The notes: generated by a model not told the origin, from the letters alone. A stretch of DNA of 64,000 nucleotides from Schizochytrium sp. TIO01 (GCA_004764695.1 SMSO01000037.1:4276337-4340336); one strand, 5' to 3'; positions 21,620-35,331 are shown, counted from the stretch's first letter. A program made the numbers and translations.

Positions 21620-24600
21620 AGAATTGTTTGCTTATGCTTGGCAACAATGTGTGGTTCTACTGTGTAAATAAACGAGTTCATATGTACTTTGATTATGATT
21701 ATGTTATTGATTTTCCAGATATAGAATGATTTTCATGAAACAGGCGGCAACACTATTCAGAACCTGATTATACTTAGAAGATTAATATCTGTTTTCTTTT
21801 CCAAAAACTAAATAATAACAATTAATTAAGGATTAACTTTCCGATGAACTTTCTCGACTGATGTTTTGAAACAATGTGAAGACAGAAAGGTCCTCCAATA
21901 AAGACTTTCCAGACAAAACCCATACCTGCATATGAGATTTTCAACCCTTAGTATTGCAAGAAGAGATGTTCAAACTATAAAACTATAAAACTGCACAACT
22001 ATTGTAGCCAGCGGTTGAAGAAGATTCAACATCGTTGAGGAGAATTCTCTCCCAACTACATTTTGTGAGTCTTTCGTATGTCATAGAATGAGATGACTTT
22101 AAAAGGAGCTCATACGAGTTCACAACAATTACTCTTTCTTAAAATAAACAAGAAATTCTACAATTTGCTTTCGCTTACTCTTGGGAATACCTCAAGTTCA
22201 TAGTTAAATCATGTTTCGTTACATCGTCCAACCCCAATGATAAAAACTTAGTTGCGGTTGTTTGCCACTAATCTATTTTCTTTAACCCTTGCAGCCTCCA
22301 TGTAACACATTTTCTCGAACCCACCCCGTAGCTGCTCTGCGAGCTTTCCAAACTCCACTGGTCCTTATTATTTTACTTGAGTAAAGACTCAGAAGAATCA
22401 CTCATGAGCTTCTTTATTATAGGTTCATCCTGGTTTTTGATGAATCTTGAATGAAGTATGATTCGTGGAAATAAAGGTGACAGAGTCTCGGCTGCACCAG
22501 CTTTCCATAGCTCTAAATTGGGCCTTCGTAGAGGTTTGAATAAAATGAAATAACATGAAATAAGAAAGTCCAAGATAAAATGCACATGCTAGGCTGGACC
22601 AGCTGAGAAAAGTAAAATTGTGGCCTCTGATTTTCAGATAAGGAGAGAAACACTGCTGCGTGTGGAGGTTTATTTATCTTCATCGTACGAAGTGGGCTGT
22701 ACCTTTCCTAATATACAATAAATAAATGATATAATAAAAACACTACCATGGTATAATAAGAATATATACCGATAGTATGGCAGAGAACATTTACCAGAGT
22801 CTAGCATCTTTGTTTATTGTATTCATGTGCTTTTCAAAAGAAGTCGATCGGGCGCGACCTGAAAACAATAGCAGTGGGCTCTTAGCGTGCAGCACACACG
22901 AGTTGAAATCACTTTTAAAGCTTTGTTTTTGAACTTGTGAAATACACAAGACTCCACAAAAATGGATTTTATTTTTTTCTCTCTTATTCTACTTCCTTTT
23001 TTTTTAAAAAAGTAGAATTTTGTCGACTCGGAGTGTGCAATTAATTGTACAGCTTAAGATAGATAGATATAAAGTTGTCGGTAGGAGGAGGAGTTGGGTT
23101 CCTAATAGGCACTCTCCTGAATTCGCAAGCCTTTTTTCTTCTTCACCGTCTTGTTTAAGGCCTCCTTAAATTCTGCGTGCGCTAATTTGACTACACTTGT
23201 ATACTTAGTTGCGAGTTTGAAGAGTTTAATGTATGCTTTATGAGCAAAACTTAGCAAGACGCTCGAGGCTGGATACAAAACACTGTTTGAGAGAACCCTT
23301 TGCTTTGAGGATGCCGCCTTCCTTATTGAAGACAATGATGCTTCGATGCATTTGAGGCAAACAACAAGTACATATGAACCAGTAGGACTAGGACGTCGTA
23401 GATTTGAGGTCCGGTTAATGGTATGCCTCAGTTGAGAAAGGGAAAGAAGTCTGTCTTTTTGTCTTGGAGTTTAATATCTCAAGTTCTAGTCATGGAAATT
23501 CATACCTAACCTATTGTCTTCAGTGTACAAACTGAAATGACGGACCTCCATCTTGTTTTTAATTTTAAGATTCTAAAACCTTTGCTTTTCTTTTTGAATC
23601 CTCTCTTTCAAAAACTCTTTTCCTTCTCTTTTTTAAAAATTAAAAATTATTTTGTTTAAAGTAAATTGATATATATATATAATATATTTATTTTTAACAC
23701 ACGTCGTATAGTAGAGAAACCAAAAAACGTGACTAAAAGAATGCAGAACGAGCTAGCGCAATGTTCCTGTATGTCATGACTTTGACGAGGGGTCATGAAT
23801 CTCAACTAAATATTTCGCTTTTAAGTTGCTAGATGTTTCCAAAGTTTGACTGTGTCGTTCATTCTCTGCACGCACATAAGCTGTTTCTTGAAGTGATAAG
23901 CTGATAGCTGCGCTTCGATTAGTTCGCCACAATGATGGGGAAAAGTAGGATGGTAGTACCTATATCACTCTATTTTCCCCCTTACGTGTGCTAGAGAACT
24001 TATAACTTTCTCCGGTTGTTGTGCTCTAGAGAAAATTTATTATTTTGTCTGATTGTTGAAGTAAAAATCAATTTAAATTCAAGTTTTAATTTTTAAAATC
24101 AAAGCTATCTATGTATAGCAGGTAGAGTAGTCACGGGAAACGTTAGAATTCAAGTCGCATCAAGTTTAGCTAGGAACTGTGTCAAGGCATCATGCACCGA
24201 GAGTGAAAGCTGGACGCACAGGACCATGATGATGCTGATTTTGAGCTATATGTTGTGATGCTTTGACCTGATTGCCTTCATCCAAACAAAAGCATTGATC
24301 AATAATATGCGTAGCTTCAAACGAAGATGGATGGGTGGATACCTATCCCTGATATGATCTCATGGCATATCATATCCATCACCTCCATGTCCTTCTATCG
24401 ATTGCATAGGTAGCCACCCACCCACTAGCTACAGTTCCCTCTTCAATTCGACTTCTAAGCAACGGCTGGCCGGCTTCCTTCCTCTTTCATCTTTCCAGCT
24501 GAAATCCCCTCTTTCCTCAGTCGTGCTTTTGCCTATCTTCTCAGTGCTATCGAGCCCTAGCTAGCTAGATAGGCGACTGACTGACTGACTATGTAGGCTA

Positions 24601-25106
24601 CGAGCCATTTGCGAACTGAGCCACGGATTTCGAGCCTCAAACTCTGAGTGCCAAGTCCAATCGGCCTCAGACTTCAATTCATTCAGTGGTACAGAAGGTA
24701 GCTAACTTCCTTGACTCCAAGAGCTGCTCTTGGAGAGGCAACAATAACGCTCTGCCCTTCCCTCGTCTCGCAGTGCCTGTGCCCTCTTTCTGTGTCGGAA
24801 TACATAAAACGTCAAGCACAACTTGTGCAAGCATTATTTATTTGCACAAGCTTCTATTTGCACAGGCCCAGTTCAAGCATGCCAACTGAGTCCACCTTGA
24901 ATGATAAGGAGCACTGACCTTTCAGTGAAGTTGACAACGACACTCTGCGTAACCTAGTTGATGAATTATGAACCTCAGCTGCCAATCTAGCAGACGGCCT
25001 GCTCCAGAGGTAGTAGAGTGACAGCACAGCAATACAGACCGTCCTTAGCCTATCTATTTTGGATAGATATTTTGTTGTTGGCGATATGGTGAGTGTGCCT
25101 GAGTTA

Positions 25107-25140
25107 TTATTTATCTATTTATCTATTTATCTATTTATTT
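25107..25140. repeat. (TTTATCTA)n octamer repeat
   Basis: About four units, running into ATTTACTTACTT. Confidence 0.85.
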
Positions 25141-25311
25141 ACTTACTTCAAGTTACCTCTCTGGCTCAATTCAATGACTGTCTTCAACTCAAGTTGATTT
25201 GACTGCTTGATGCAAATCATTGGCCGTGAAGAAACCTTGATGACGCCAATGATGATGATGCCAATGGTAACATCTGAGGTGGGTAACCCGCTTTGAACAA
25301 AGATGGAAAGA

Positions 25312-25372
25312 GCGACGACGACGACAACGAGGAGGAGGAGGAGGAGGAGGAGGAGAAGGAGAAGAAGAAGAA
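25312..25372. repeat. Compound CGA/GGA/GAA triplet repeat
   Basis: A purine-rich strand passing from GAC/CGA units into GGA and then GAA units, about 60 bases. Confidence 0.9.
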
Positions 25373-25668
25373 CTCGCCTTGCACAATCATCACCTGCAAA
25401 AAATTATATTTCACCCATCACAATAATCACTGGTTCTTTAGTCTATACCCTAGACACCCAGCAGGTAGCAAGCAGTCTACTTTGAATTGTGAAGGTATCA
25501 TGTTACTCTCTCTCACTCACTCACTCGTCAGAGGCAATTCAAGCCTTTTATTGGTAAAAACAATCATGCATTGCTATACATCCTTATTATATTCTATTCC
25601 ACTATTCTTTCTTTCTCTATCTGTAGACTAGAGTGAGAGCGTTTGAGAGTTCGTTTGCTATTATATGG

Positions 25669-25733
25669 AGACAGACAGAATGACAGACAGACAGACAGAC
25701 AGACAGACAGAATGACAGAATGACAGAACAGAC
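25669..25733. repeat. (GACA)n repeat with GAATGACA variants
   Basis: CAGA/GACA tetramers interrupted by three GAATGACA units. Confidence 0.9.
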
Positions 25734-28260
25734 ACTTACCAAATAGTAGTATGGGCTTTCTCACTGCTAGAGTGCATGGCTACCTGGGGCACCATTTTAC
25801 CACCTCACATGATGCAAGGAGTAAAACCAATCTCTCTTTATGGATTAAGATAGGGAAAGCTCGATCGTCCAATGATGTCAAGTTTAAGTCATTCGCTAGC
25901 TCCATGCAGGCAGAGGTGAGAGAGCAATACGGTGCTAGAGCAGTGCAGTGGAGTGCAGTGCAGTGCTAGAGCAATTCTCGTGGATCAGAGGGCCCTGGCT
26001 ACTTGGGATGTAGGATTACAAGTGGGCCTACATTTCTTTTTTCTTTCTTTTTTAACTCAAGACCTCCGAGTCACCATAACACAGAAAATGACTTCTTTTT
26101 CGTTTTCCATTTTTAATTAAAAGCAAGAAGTCAGCAGGAGTATAATGTTGCTTTTTTAATTTAAAAAATAATTAGACATCATTCAATTTATCACCATAGC
26201 TCCGATGTTAAAATAATAAAACAAAACCAGTTATTGAGTGAAGTGAGAGTGGAACATAAGAAAGGCCAAGTCGGAGTTCTAACCTTGATGACATGCTTGA
26301 AAATAGATTAAATATAGATAAAAGACTGCTTTTAGTCGTGGTATCTTGTTTACTACCAGATCTTCAGTTCTCTATGAAGGTCTCTTCGCCTTAGATGGTT
26401 CAAAGGGAGTTGACAGCCATTACTCACTCCCAACTGACATTTGGAGTCAAGGACTGCATCACAGCTGATGAAATAAGAACATACTCCTAGTAGGTAGGCA
26501 GGCTGTCTAAAGTGCTGTCAAACTCAAAACTCAACTTGAGATTTACTCTCACGATCTTTTCGATATTTCTCGCCAACGCTGACAGTACTGCGACTGCAGT
26601 ATTGTATTCGACACTCCATTCCCGCAACAATCAATGGCGTTTGGCAACATTTAAACGAACAGGTTGGTAGTTTGCTTTTTTACTGTAGTACTGGGGTAGA
26701 TATAAGCGAAGGAATCAGATGTAAATGAGACATTCGAGTCAAATGATACCATCTCCAGACAGCAGCATACTACATACAGTACCACGGGAACACTAGCCCT
26801 CTTATTAATAGTGATAAACACTCTCAAATGTCAGATACTATCATAAGCAACTCTTCCATGTGTTCATAAACTCAAGCAGAAGCAACATGTGAGGATCTAG
26901 AAGGCACCACCCACCTTCCACACACTTCACCTTCGCTTGTTATACTTTTGCTTGGGCCAGAAATGCTAAGTGTAAATATAGTTCGCCAGGTCTATCTATT
27001 TATATGGCTTCGGCTATCCTCAGCTCTCGCAGCGAGATAAGCACGATGCGATGCGCAGTCGTAAGTTCACTTCAGGAGAGCTTATTTGACGGCCTTTTCC
27101 CAAGGTCTTTAAGCACTTCGATTCAGACATCACCATTTCAAAGCCCATCAACTCTGATCCGTCATATGACGGCGCCGTAATATTCGTTTCACTTATCCAG
27201 TCTTCAGAACTCTGTCATCTCTGCTCTTCGTAATTCTGAGTGGAAGCCCTAGGCTCTGTTCTGAGTTGTCAAGGAGATGTGCAAAGCGCATCATATTAGG
27301 CCTAGTATCATATTAGATATACACGCCGATGAATTTAATTTCCCAGAGCAGCCCGAATAACCCTCGCATGACCGTCCGCTTTTCGTTTTACTTTTTTTTC
27401 TATTCTTTTTCTCTTTTCTCCCCTTTTTCTAAATAAAGAAAGAAACAAAAAAAAGTTTAGTTTATATTGTTATTATTGTTATTATAATATTTTTATTTTT
27501 TATTTTTTATTTTTTTAATATTAAAGGCCGCTTTCCGCAAGTAAAGTTGATACGTTCAAAAAGAGGCCCCAGAACTCAGCTGTTGAAAGATGAGATAAAT
27601 AGGAAAGAAGGCCATCAAGCTCAACTCTTAGCTTAGCATGGACAAGAAGGGGCCTTAACACTACTCTGCATGAAATAATGGGGTGAGCAGGCAGCAATTT
27701 GCACATTGTGACACTCTACCTACCTAATCAGCACCAGTCGGCACTAGGATTTGAAAGCTGCTGAACAACGGAAAAATAATTCTGAATGGAAGGAAAAGCA
27801 GGGAATGCTACAACAAAAGGGACCGTGCTGTTGCTGCGGATATGCACACTCTCATTCTACTAGACAAGCATATATATTATATAAACATGTATTTCTTTTT
27901 AATTGACATTATTGATTTTCCATTTAATTTAAAAGTTGAACTTGAATGCGAGAGATGAATCCATCTAGTTATGAGGCCTCGGGGAATATAGATTGATGAT
28001 TTAATACCTATGAAGCCTAAGCCCACCTACCTAGCATTATAACTTTTCTTGAAAACAATGGATCCGAGCCGATTGAAGTATGAACTAAAGTCAATCAAGT
28101 GTGAGAGAGCGCCAAGCTATTCGATGCAGTTGATACCCTCATCTTAATATAGAGTGACTACCTAGCAGTGGCAATGTCAGCACAGTTGGAATTTCACAAG
28201 GATATGATGAGCTGTCAAAATTGATATGTTTGTAGGCTTATTTTTATCAACAAAAGTTTG

Positions 28261-28291
<31 letters not shown>

Positions 28292-28321
28292 CTTCTTCTT
28301 CTTCTTCTTCTTCTTCTTCTT
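28261..28321. repeat. (CTT)n / (GAA)n triplet repeat
   Basis: About 20 uninterrupted CTT units (GAA on the minus strand), the longest pure triplet run in the window. Confidence 0.95.
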
Positions 28322-30553
28322 GCGCATTCTAAGTGAGAGGTAGCTAGCATAAGTCTAGCTAGAGTAGTAATTCTAAAGAGGAGTCCAAGTATGGGACCGA
28401 GTACTGGGGATAGTGACACCGTGATTCCACGGCACGAGCCCTCTGCGTCCTATGTGTCCTTTATGTTCTTGTTCTTCCCTCTCAGACTTTCAGTGTGGTG
28501 GCTTTCTTCTGCTCTGAGCATGAGCATACCAATAAGTTCAAATTGTCAACGGGTACTTGTCATGTACTAGGGGACATCCTGACAGTCCCGTTATGTTCGA
28601 AGACTAGCCTCTTTGCTCTTTGAAGCGCTTAACTGCGATGGCTGCTGACAACGGTAAGTTTTATCAAATAAGAACTGGTTGCTAGCGGCGAAGCATACGA
28701 CCTCTGCAGGAAAAGGGCTAGTGCTCGTGGCAGTCGACCATTTTAGCCAGTTTGAGTAATCGATCGACCAATCAATCAACCTATCAAACTATCAGTCAAC
28801 CTCTGGTTCTGCAGAACAAAAAGAAGAAGAAGAACAAAAGAAGTACTTCTGCAGCTCTGCCGGTTGACATTCTGAATTCTTCTTCATGTAGTTCAAAATG
28901 CTTGCATGATAACTTGCATGCAATAGCCAGAAGCAGAGTTGTTTCTGAATGCGAGGATGTAAGTACGTATGCGCTTCAATTTCTTCTCCTTAAGTCTCTT
29001 CGTCTGTGTTGGCTAATTCTAACGATCTGCAAAACTAAAGTGGTTTCTAGCTTAGTAGGTAGGTAGGTAGGAACTAGGTACCGTGGCTTTACTTAGTTGA
29101 ACAGACACAGACTTGTTTGGGCTTCTTTAGCTCTTAAGTGGGAGCTCATTGATCACTGAGTGTTTGATTATTAATTACACCCACCTAGTAGGTACCTATT
29201 TAGTTGCGTTGGTTGCGTTGCGTTGCGTTGAGTTGACTTGACTTGACTTGAGTTGAATATTTGTTTGTTTGTTATTGTTTACTTAGTTGTTGCTTTATTT
29301 TGAATAATCATGAGAGTCTTCCATCCTCCCTGACTTTACTCCTGCGACTCTGGTGGCACTATCATTGTATGTAAGGATAACCATACCTACCTACTCCATT
29401 TACAGTCTTACATTTTCACTTTTCTTTAAAATATATATTTATGTAGGTATAGTTTTAAAATAAATATGTTTGATTTTTTGTTTAAATGTTTTGTTTCTTA
29501 TAATTTTTTAATGGGTCGCCCCTGCGCTTTTTCTTACCTCATGCGCGTGTCACCTATTTTTTGCAAGCTAGACCAGTGGCTTCCTCAATGAAAGAATCCA
29601 CATCTCCCAGCATTGTCAGTAGGCACCTGGCTTGCTACTGACTGAGTCTTGCTTTCTATCTAAAGTAGCCAGTCAAGTCATTCAGACAGGTACTGAGTAA
29701 GTTAGTACTAGGTACTTATTTCCACATAAGTGCCTGCCTAATCATCCAATCCATCATTTGTTTGATTGTTGATTGATTGATTATCAACTGAGTGAGTGAC
29801 TGATTATATTTTTTACACATCGCTCGCTCATTATTGCTATTCTTATTTTTTTAAGTTATTATTTCTTCACAAGCTTTGAGTCATTTATCCATTTTCGGAA
29901 ATCGTGCTCAATAATTCAAATCGTCCCCTCAATCAGTCTGCCATTCAGATGGTCAGCCACTCACTCAGCTCAGTTGACTAAGCAGCCAATCATTGGAATT
30001 CATTCGAGACAGTGATGAGCGAACAGGTGGTGAAGATTTCGACGATGAAGGTAATGTATTTGTAAGGTTAGTGCTGTTGATTTATTTGTGAGGTTTGACA
30101 AAGTACGCCACTATACCAAGTACGTAGGTACACAAGTTTGTTCGATTGCATTGATTTGTGGTTGTATTTGTAGTATTGGCTCGTATAGGCACTGTGTTTT
30201 TTTGACAATGTAGTTCATCAGTTGCGCGGTTTGTCACTCTCAGTAGGCAGAGGTAATAAGTTTAAAACTTTTTTGTTAAAACTATTAAAGCCAAACCAAC
30301 AAATCATTCATTAGTTGGTGCCTGCTCCGTTCCTCAGGCAATTATGTAGATAGTTAGTTACCTAGCTGGTTACCCACTACTTCTTCAAAACTTCAAAAGC
30401 TCTACACTTGCTCGCTCCAGCTCCGCCTAAGCAGGCAAGTGAGTAAGTAAGCTTGTTTCATAGTAGCTTTCTCTTTTTTATACTTTTTTATTTCTTTTCC
30501 AATCCCTTCTTCTTCTTTCAGCCAATAATCACGCACGGGCCCCTTCAAGTTTT

Positions 30554-30556
<3 letters not shown>

Positions 30557-30595
<39 letters not shown>
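30557..30595. repeat. (CT)n dinucleotide repeat
   Basis: About 19 CT units at the start of the polypyrimidine region upstream of the GPCR gene. Confidence 0.95.
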
Positions 30596-30599
<4 letters not shown>

Positions 30600-30987
30600 C
30601 GCCTTCCGAAGTACCTCCACTACTAGTATTAGTAACAACAACACTAGTACTCTTTTGTTGTCTTGTTTTGTTTTGTTCTGTTTTGTTTTGTCTTGACCTT
30701 ACTTTTATTGTTCTTGTTGTTTTTCCTGTTTTTGCTCCTGCTTTCAATTCCGCATCATAGCAGAAGTGCTAGTACCACTAGTAATAGTAGTAGCAGTAGC
30801 AGTAGGATGCGTTTTGTGCGTATTTATCCTCTGTGTCACCTCAGTGTCCTTTTCCATCTGCTCTTCAGCTCTTCGATGGAAGTTCCCTGCCTCTTCCCTC
30901 TCGTCTTTCTCTCCCTTCCCTCCTTCCTTCCTTCCTCCCGCCTCTTCCTTCTCTCTTTTCCACTTGAGTATGTCTGTCTCTGTCCTC

Positions 30988-31050
30988 TTTCTTTCTTTCT
31001 TTCTTTCTTTCTTTCGAGTTCTTTTCTTTTCTTTTCTTTTCTTTTCTTTC
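30988..31050. repeat. (TTTC)n followed by (TTTTC)n
   Basis: Seven TTTC units, a short spacer, then about six TTTTC units, all pyrimidine on the plus strand. Confidence 0.9.
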
Positions 31051-31270
31051 ATTCGGCCGCAAACCTCCACAACAGCGAGGCATCTGGAGAACGAGGAGCG
31101 TGCCCTCTTGCTTCTCTCTAGCTATTGATGGACCTCAGCCCGTGAGGTGACCATACCTACTGATTCGGGTGCTGACAGGAAAGCTCATTGGCAGCCTGCG
31201 ACCTTCCGGATCATCCATACGCATCTGCACACGAGAAAGCTCTTTGGTTTGTTGCTTATTCTGTTCGAGT

Positions 31271-31534
<264 letters not shown>

Positions 31535-31956
31535 TTTTGCTTTCTCCAAGTCTGCCTCTCTCTCCCTCTTTTTTTTTTTAGTTTAGAAACTAATTAAAGA
31601 AAAATAAAAGGAGGAAAGAACAGAATACCAAAATTCAAGGGGAAACAAACCCTCCTCACGAGGCCAGGCCGAGGCGTGCTTCGCCTGCTTGGTGGTCTCA
31701 ACCCCCCTCCACCTTCTTCTTCACTCCAACCACATTCCCAAAGTTGTGATTAGCTGACTAATCGCCAGGGATTGCTCGCTCCGTTTTGGCAATTGGGCCT
31801 TGGTTGCCTGTCCATTCACCCAAAACACTCCACAGCATGGTCGCATGCACGATGCCAAAGACTCCGCAAGGCTCACCTGGCTCTACTGCTTTGGCACTAA
31901 CTTTTGCATCAGATCCTTCACTCAAACAGGCCTGTAAGGTAAGGCCAACTCTCCCC

Positions 31957-34428
31957 ATGACTACCAGGACCCCGCGCTCGCTCGCTGTGGCTATATTGGG
32001 AGCTCTCCTCCTCATCACGGCACCTCATATTACAAGTGCGACAGATCCTTCTTCGCTTGATTATGGCTACGAGATCTGCATATATGATCAAAATTGCACC
32101 CTCGAACGTGGCGGATATGTGCGCTTTGGTATTGCTGGCCAGTACACCTACAGCACGACCTATTGGGCAGAAAACACAACCTTCATTTGCAATGAGGACT
32201 CCTTTGATGAAGATCCTTTCCCCGGACGCTCTGGAGAGGCATGTACTCTGAGTGAACCTGTACCTACCTCTGCGCCTACTCTGTCACCTACAATGACTCC
32301 GACGATAGCACCTACTCCAGAACCTACCAACACTCCAACAACGGGAACACCAACGAACTTGCCTACTGTTGATCCAACTATGTCCCCAACCATGTCCCCT
32401 ACTCTTGACCCTACTATGGCACCCGTGGCACCTGTAACTTACCCTACTCCTGAACCTACTCGGAAACCTACCCTGTCACCTACGACTCTGGCGCCAACAT
32501 CCACACCGCAGCCTACTTCCTCGCCTACCGAAGACCCCGCGGTGGTTTGCCCTGGGTTCAAGAATGCTACAAGCTGTTCTACACTAGACTCGTGCACTTG
32601 GGACTCTGACTCCGCTCAATGTATTGCTGAAAGCGCTGTCATCAACACTCAGACGCCCACACCTGCGCCAACCAACGATACAGGTCTAGGCTGGGTCGCT
32701 ATCCTCTGCACAAATATTGCCATCATTGGCATCGTCTTGGCAGTTGCTGCTCTCATCTTCATTTTAATCCACAGAAACAAGCCTGTGATTCAGCTCAGTC
32801 AGCTACTTTTCCTCAAGCTCCTCTGTGTTGGTGCCATTTTAGTGAACTCCTCCATTTTCCCCAGTGCTTTCCAGCCCGAGTCAGATGCGATTTGTATTGT
32901 TCGCAAATGGTGGTTTGATCTCACCTTCACCTTCACTATGGCCATCTTTCTGGTTAAGATATGGCGCGTTTGGCGTGTATTCTACGGGCCAGGTGATGCA
33001 AGCCATGTGACTGACCGCTTCTTACTGCTGATCGTTGGTGCCTTGGTTCTTTTTGATGTCATTCTTCTGGTTCTCTGGACTGCTATCGAACCAACCAGGT
33101 CATATTATGATGAAGAAATGGATGCCTATCAGTGCAAGTCCAGTGGCGCAGCATATGCTCTCTTGATTGTCTCATATGTTTACCTAGGCATTTTGGTTCT
33201 GCTCGGCGTGGGTCTTGCTTTCAAGGTACGCAACCTAGGCAGTGTGATCGGTGAGTCGAAGCAGATCTTCTTCATTGTCAACAATATCCTGGTCTTCGGT
33301 ATCTTCAACATCATTGTCTCCGTCCTATCATCAACTTCTTACGAGCTCCGTGTTCTCCTCTTCGCATTTACAGTGTTTTGGTGTACAGTTGTTGGCCTTG
33401 GTGTTCTGCTCTGGGCAAAATATGAAAAGTTCTCCATGACACGCGAAGAGATTCTCTATGCGGCAACAGAGCCAAAGTCTTCTCGCAGCGCAGGAGCAAG
33501 CAACACTACAAACCCTACTCCGACAGATCGCGTAACACAACCATCGCGTTCTGGCAACACAGGGTTTGTTAATAAAGAGGAGCTTCGGCAGGTTTCATCA
33601 AGTAACGCACCGCGAGTGAAGCAGCACTATACCGGAGAGGAACCACAGCAGCAGCATCCGCAAGAGTCGAGCTATTTTGCTACTCCAGAAGTCGGGCTAT
33701 ACCCTCGCCACGAGTATGGCTACAACTCTGCTAATGTTCCTCCATTTCGTTATCATGGAGGGGCCCGTACTACTCAGGAGGCCCCCGTCGACGAACGTGA
33801 TATTTTTGCAACCTACAACACGAGATCTTACACAGATAATGCTCGTGCAGTTCATGTGCCGTCTCTTCGCGCTGGGCAAGGAGCTACAGCTGCAGCAGCG
33901 ACTCATGAATTTGACCACGGTAGTGTTAGCTCGATGAGCCACTCTTCGAGCCGTGACCATTTACAAAACACCACCAACTCTTCTGCTGTCACTCCACCAC
34001 TTTCTTTCCACCGTCGCGGGGACTCCGACTTTACTCGCGATGTTAGCATGCGGATTGCTGAAGATAGATCCTTTGCTGGCTCATCTTCCTCTCGTGGCGA
34101 ACCCTCCACTGCGCCTGTCAATGCTTCAACACAGTCATTTTCATTTCCCAATACGGCTGAACTTGAATCCCATGCAAGATCGGCAACAGCGTCAAGCAAC
34201 GTCTTGGAAACGCCCTCTTCACCTCTACCAGCACGGAGTGATGCCCAGGCAGCTGTCAAGCCCCCATCGAACTCCAAGGCAGCAACCGTTATAGCAAACG
34301 GCTTCAAAATTGGTGAAGTTGGAAATTGGGAGGAGTACGTGCATCGGGAAACTGGAGAATCCTTCTGGGTGAGCATTGAGACAGGAGATATCTCAAGTTC
34401 ACCACCCAATGATGTTGATCTAAGCTAA
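31957..34428 (+). CDS. Class C (GABA-B-like) G protein-coupled receptor with PT-rich ectodomain
   Basis: 823-residue plasma-membrane receptor candidate. The frame opens at 31786, but the ATG at 31957 starts a clear signal peptide (MTTRTPRSLAVAILGALLLI, cleaved near residue 28), so I choose it. The short ectodomain has a Cys-containing head, a Thr/Pro linker of repeated PTxxPT (about 100-193) and a small Cys cluster (CPGFKNATSCSTLDSC, about 197-225) resembling a PSI fold. No Venus-flytrap ligand domain is present. Seven membrane segments of the 7tm_3 family span about 245-486 (TM1 GWVAILCTNIAIIGIVLAV; later HRNKPVIQLSQLLFLKLL and SKQIFFIVNNILVFGIFN). The 330-residue cytosolic tail is Ser/Thr/His-rich and ends in a WW-like segment starting at W791. 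PTxxPT linkers are typical of heterokont surface proteins. Ligand unknown. Confidence 0.88.
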   Translation: MTTRTPRSLAVAILGALLLITAPHITSATDPSSLDYGYEICIYDQNCTLERGGYVRFGIAGQYTYSTTYWAENTTFICNEDSFDEDPFPGRSGEACTLSEPVPTSAPTLSPTMTPTIAPTPEPTNTPTTGTPTNLPTVDPTMSPTMSPTLDPTMAPVAPVTYPTPEPTRKPTLSPTTLAPTSTPQPTSSPTEDPAVVCPGFKNATSCSTLDSCTWDSDSAQCIAESAVINTQTPTPAPTNDTGLGWVAILCTNIAIIGIVLAVAALIFILIHRNKPVIQLSQLLFLKLLCVGAILVNSSIFPSAFQPESDAICIVRKWWFDLTFTFTMAIFLVKIWRVWRVFYGPGDASHVTDRFLLLIVGALVLFDVILLVLWTAIEPTRSYYDEEMDAYQCKSSGAAYALLIVSYVYLGILVLLGVGLAFKVRNLGSVIGESKQIFFIVNNILVFGIFNIIVSVLSSTSYELRVLLFAFTVFWCTVVGLGVLLWAKYEKFSMTREEILYAATEPKSSRSAGASNTTNPTPTDRVTQPSRSGNTGFVNKEELRQVSSSNAPRVKQHYTGEEPQQQHPQESSYFATPEVGLYPRHEYGYNSANVPPFRYHGGARTTQEAPVDERDIFATYNTRSYTDNARAVHVPSLRAGQGATAAAATHEFDHGSVSSMSHSSSRDHLQNTTNSSAVTPPLSFHRRGDSDFTRDVSMRIAEDRSFAGSSSSRGEPSTAPVNASTQSFSFPNTAELESHARSATASSNVLETPSSPLPARSDAQAAVKPPSNSKAATVIANGFKIGEVGNWEEYVHRETGESFWVSIETGDISSSPPNDVDLS

Positions 34429-35020
34429 AGATTCCTGTAATCAAATACTTGCATAGAGAATTTAGTAGAGAAATATCCTTAGGGACCGATAATTGGAGCA
34501 TACAAACCCCTTTATAGAGAGGGATGTTTGATGTATTTGTGGAGCTGCACGTGGTGGATTTAAAATTTAGGAAAATAGTAGTCATATTCGCTTACTTGTG
34601 CAGAAAAATTATATTTGCAAATTTCGATGAATTATATACATATAACCTTTTCTTTCCCCGCGCAACTTTTTGGACTCAAATGAGATCCTAAGAATGACCT
34701 ACATAACGAATCTCTCTGAACCAAAAGACATCAATTTGTCAAGTTTACGCTTTTATTACTTCTCTTTTTCTAATGAAGGTTACAAAAATATGAAACACTT
34801 CCTCTTTCCATCTTGATAAATAAAACCAATCGAAGACACTTCTCAAACAAAATACACGAATCCAACCAACACACTTACGATCAATCGTTGTATTTCTTTT
34901 TTTGTACTCCCAAACATACAAAATGCGGGAACCAATTTGACCTCTAGCATATGCATCGAAGCGAGCTCCTAAACTTGAAAACTAGAACTTCAGGTTAGTT
35001 GGCCATTGTAATCGGCATAC

Positions 35021-35080
35021 TTTAACCAAGTTAACTCCAAGGTTAAATCAAAACCTATGTAAATGTGAGATGAATTATCC
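35021..35080 (+). repeat. Dispersed short repeat, copy C (degenerate)
   Basis: Shares TTTAACC(C)AAGTTAA at the left end and GTGAGA..GATGAATTATC at the right end with copy A at 8092-8157, with nearly equal span (55 against 57 bases). The middle is diverged. Confidence 0.4.
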
Positions 35081-35311
35081 ATCCGAAGGTCAACCAACGT
35101 AGATTTAGCACTGCTAGTACTCTAGAAGGTCCATAATGATTATCTTGGCTAATGCGAAGCATCCTGACAGGAATTGTACTGGTTCTAGCCCAAATGGTCT
35201 TCAACCTGCCACGTCAGCAGTGTGAATCTTTCCGCAAGAACGTCCTTCATTTAGCGCCTGATTTCTCAACAAGGCAAGTCCTTCTTCTATTATAGCGCAA
35301 ACCCCATCTAT

Positions 35312-35331
35312 ACATATATATATATATATAT
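35312..35331. repeat. (TA)n dinucleotide repeat
   Basis: About ten TA units in the GPCR-NDUFAF6 spacer. Confidence 0.85.

Noticed and set aside
30663-31128. Overlapping frames of 108-152 codons on both strands
   Set aside because: Low-complexity products of pyrimidine-rich DNA, with open frames in several phases at once and no conserved segment.
31786-31956. N-terminal extension of the GPCR frame (57 codons)
   Set aside because: It precedes a textbook signal peptide that begins at the ATG at 31957. The upstream part has no membrane or conserved feature and is more likely leader sequence.
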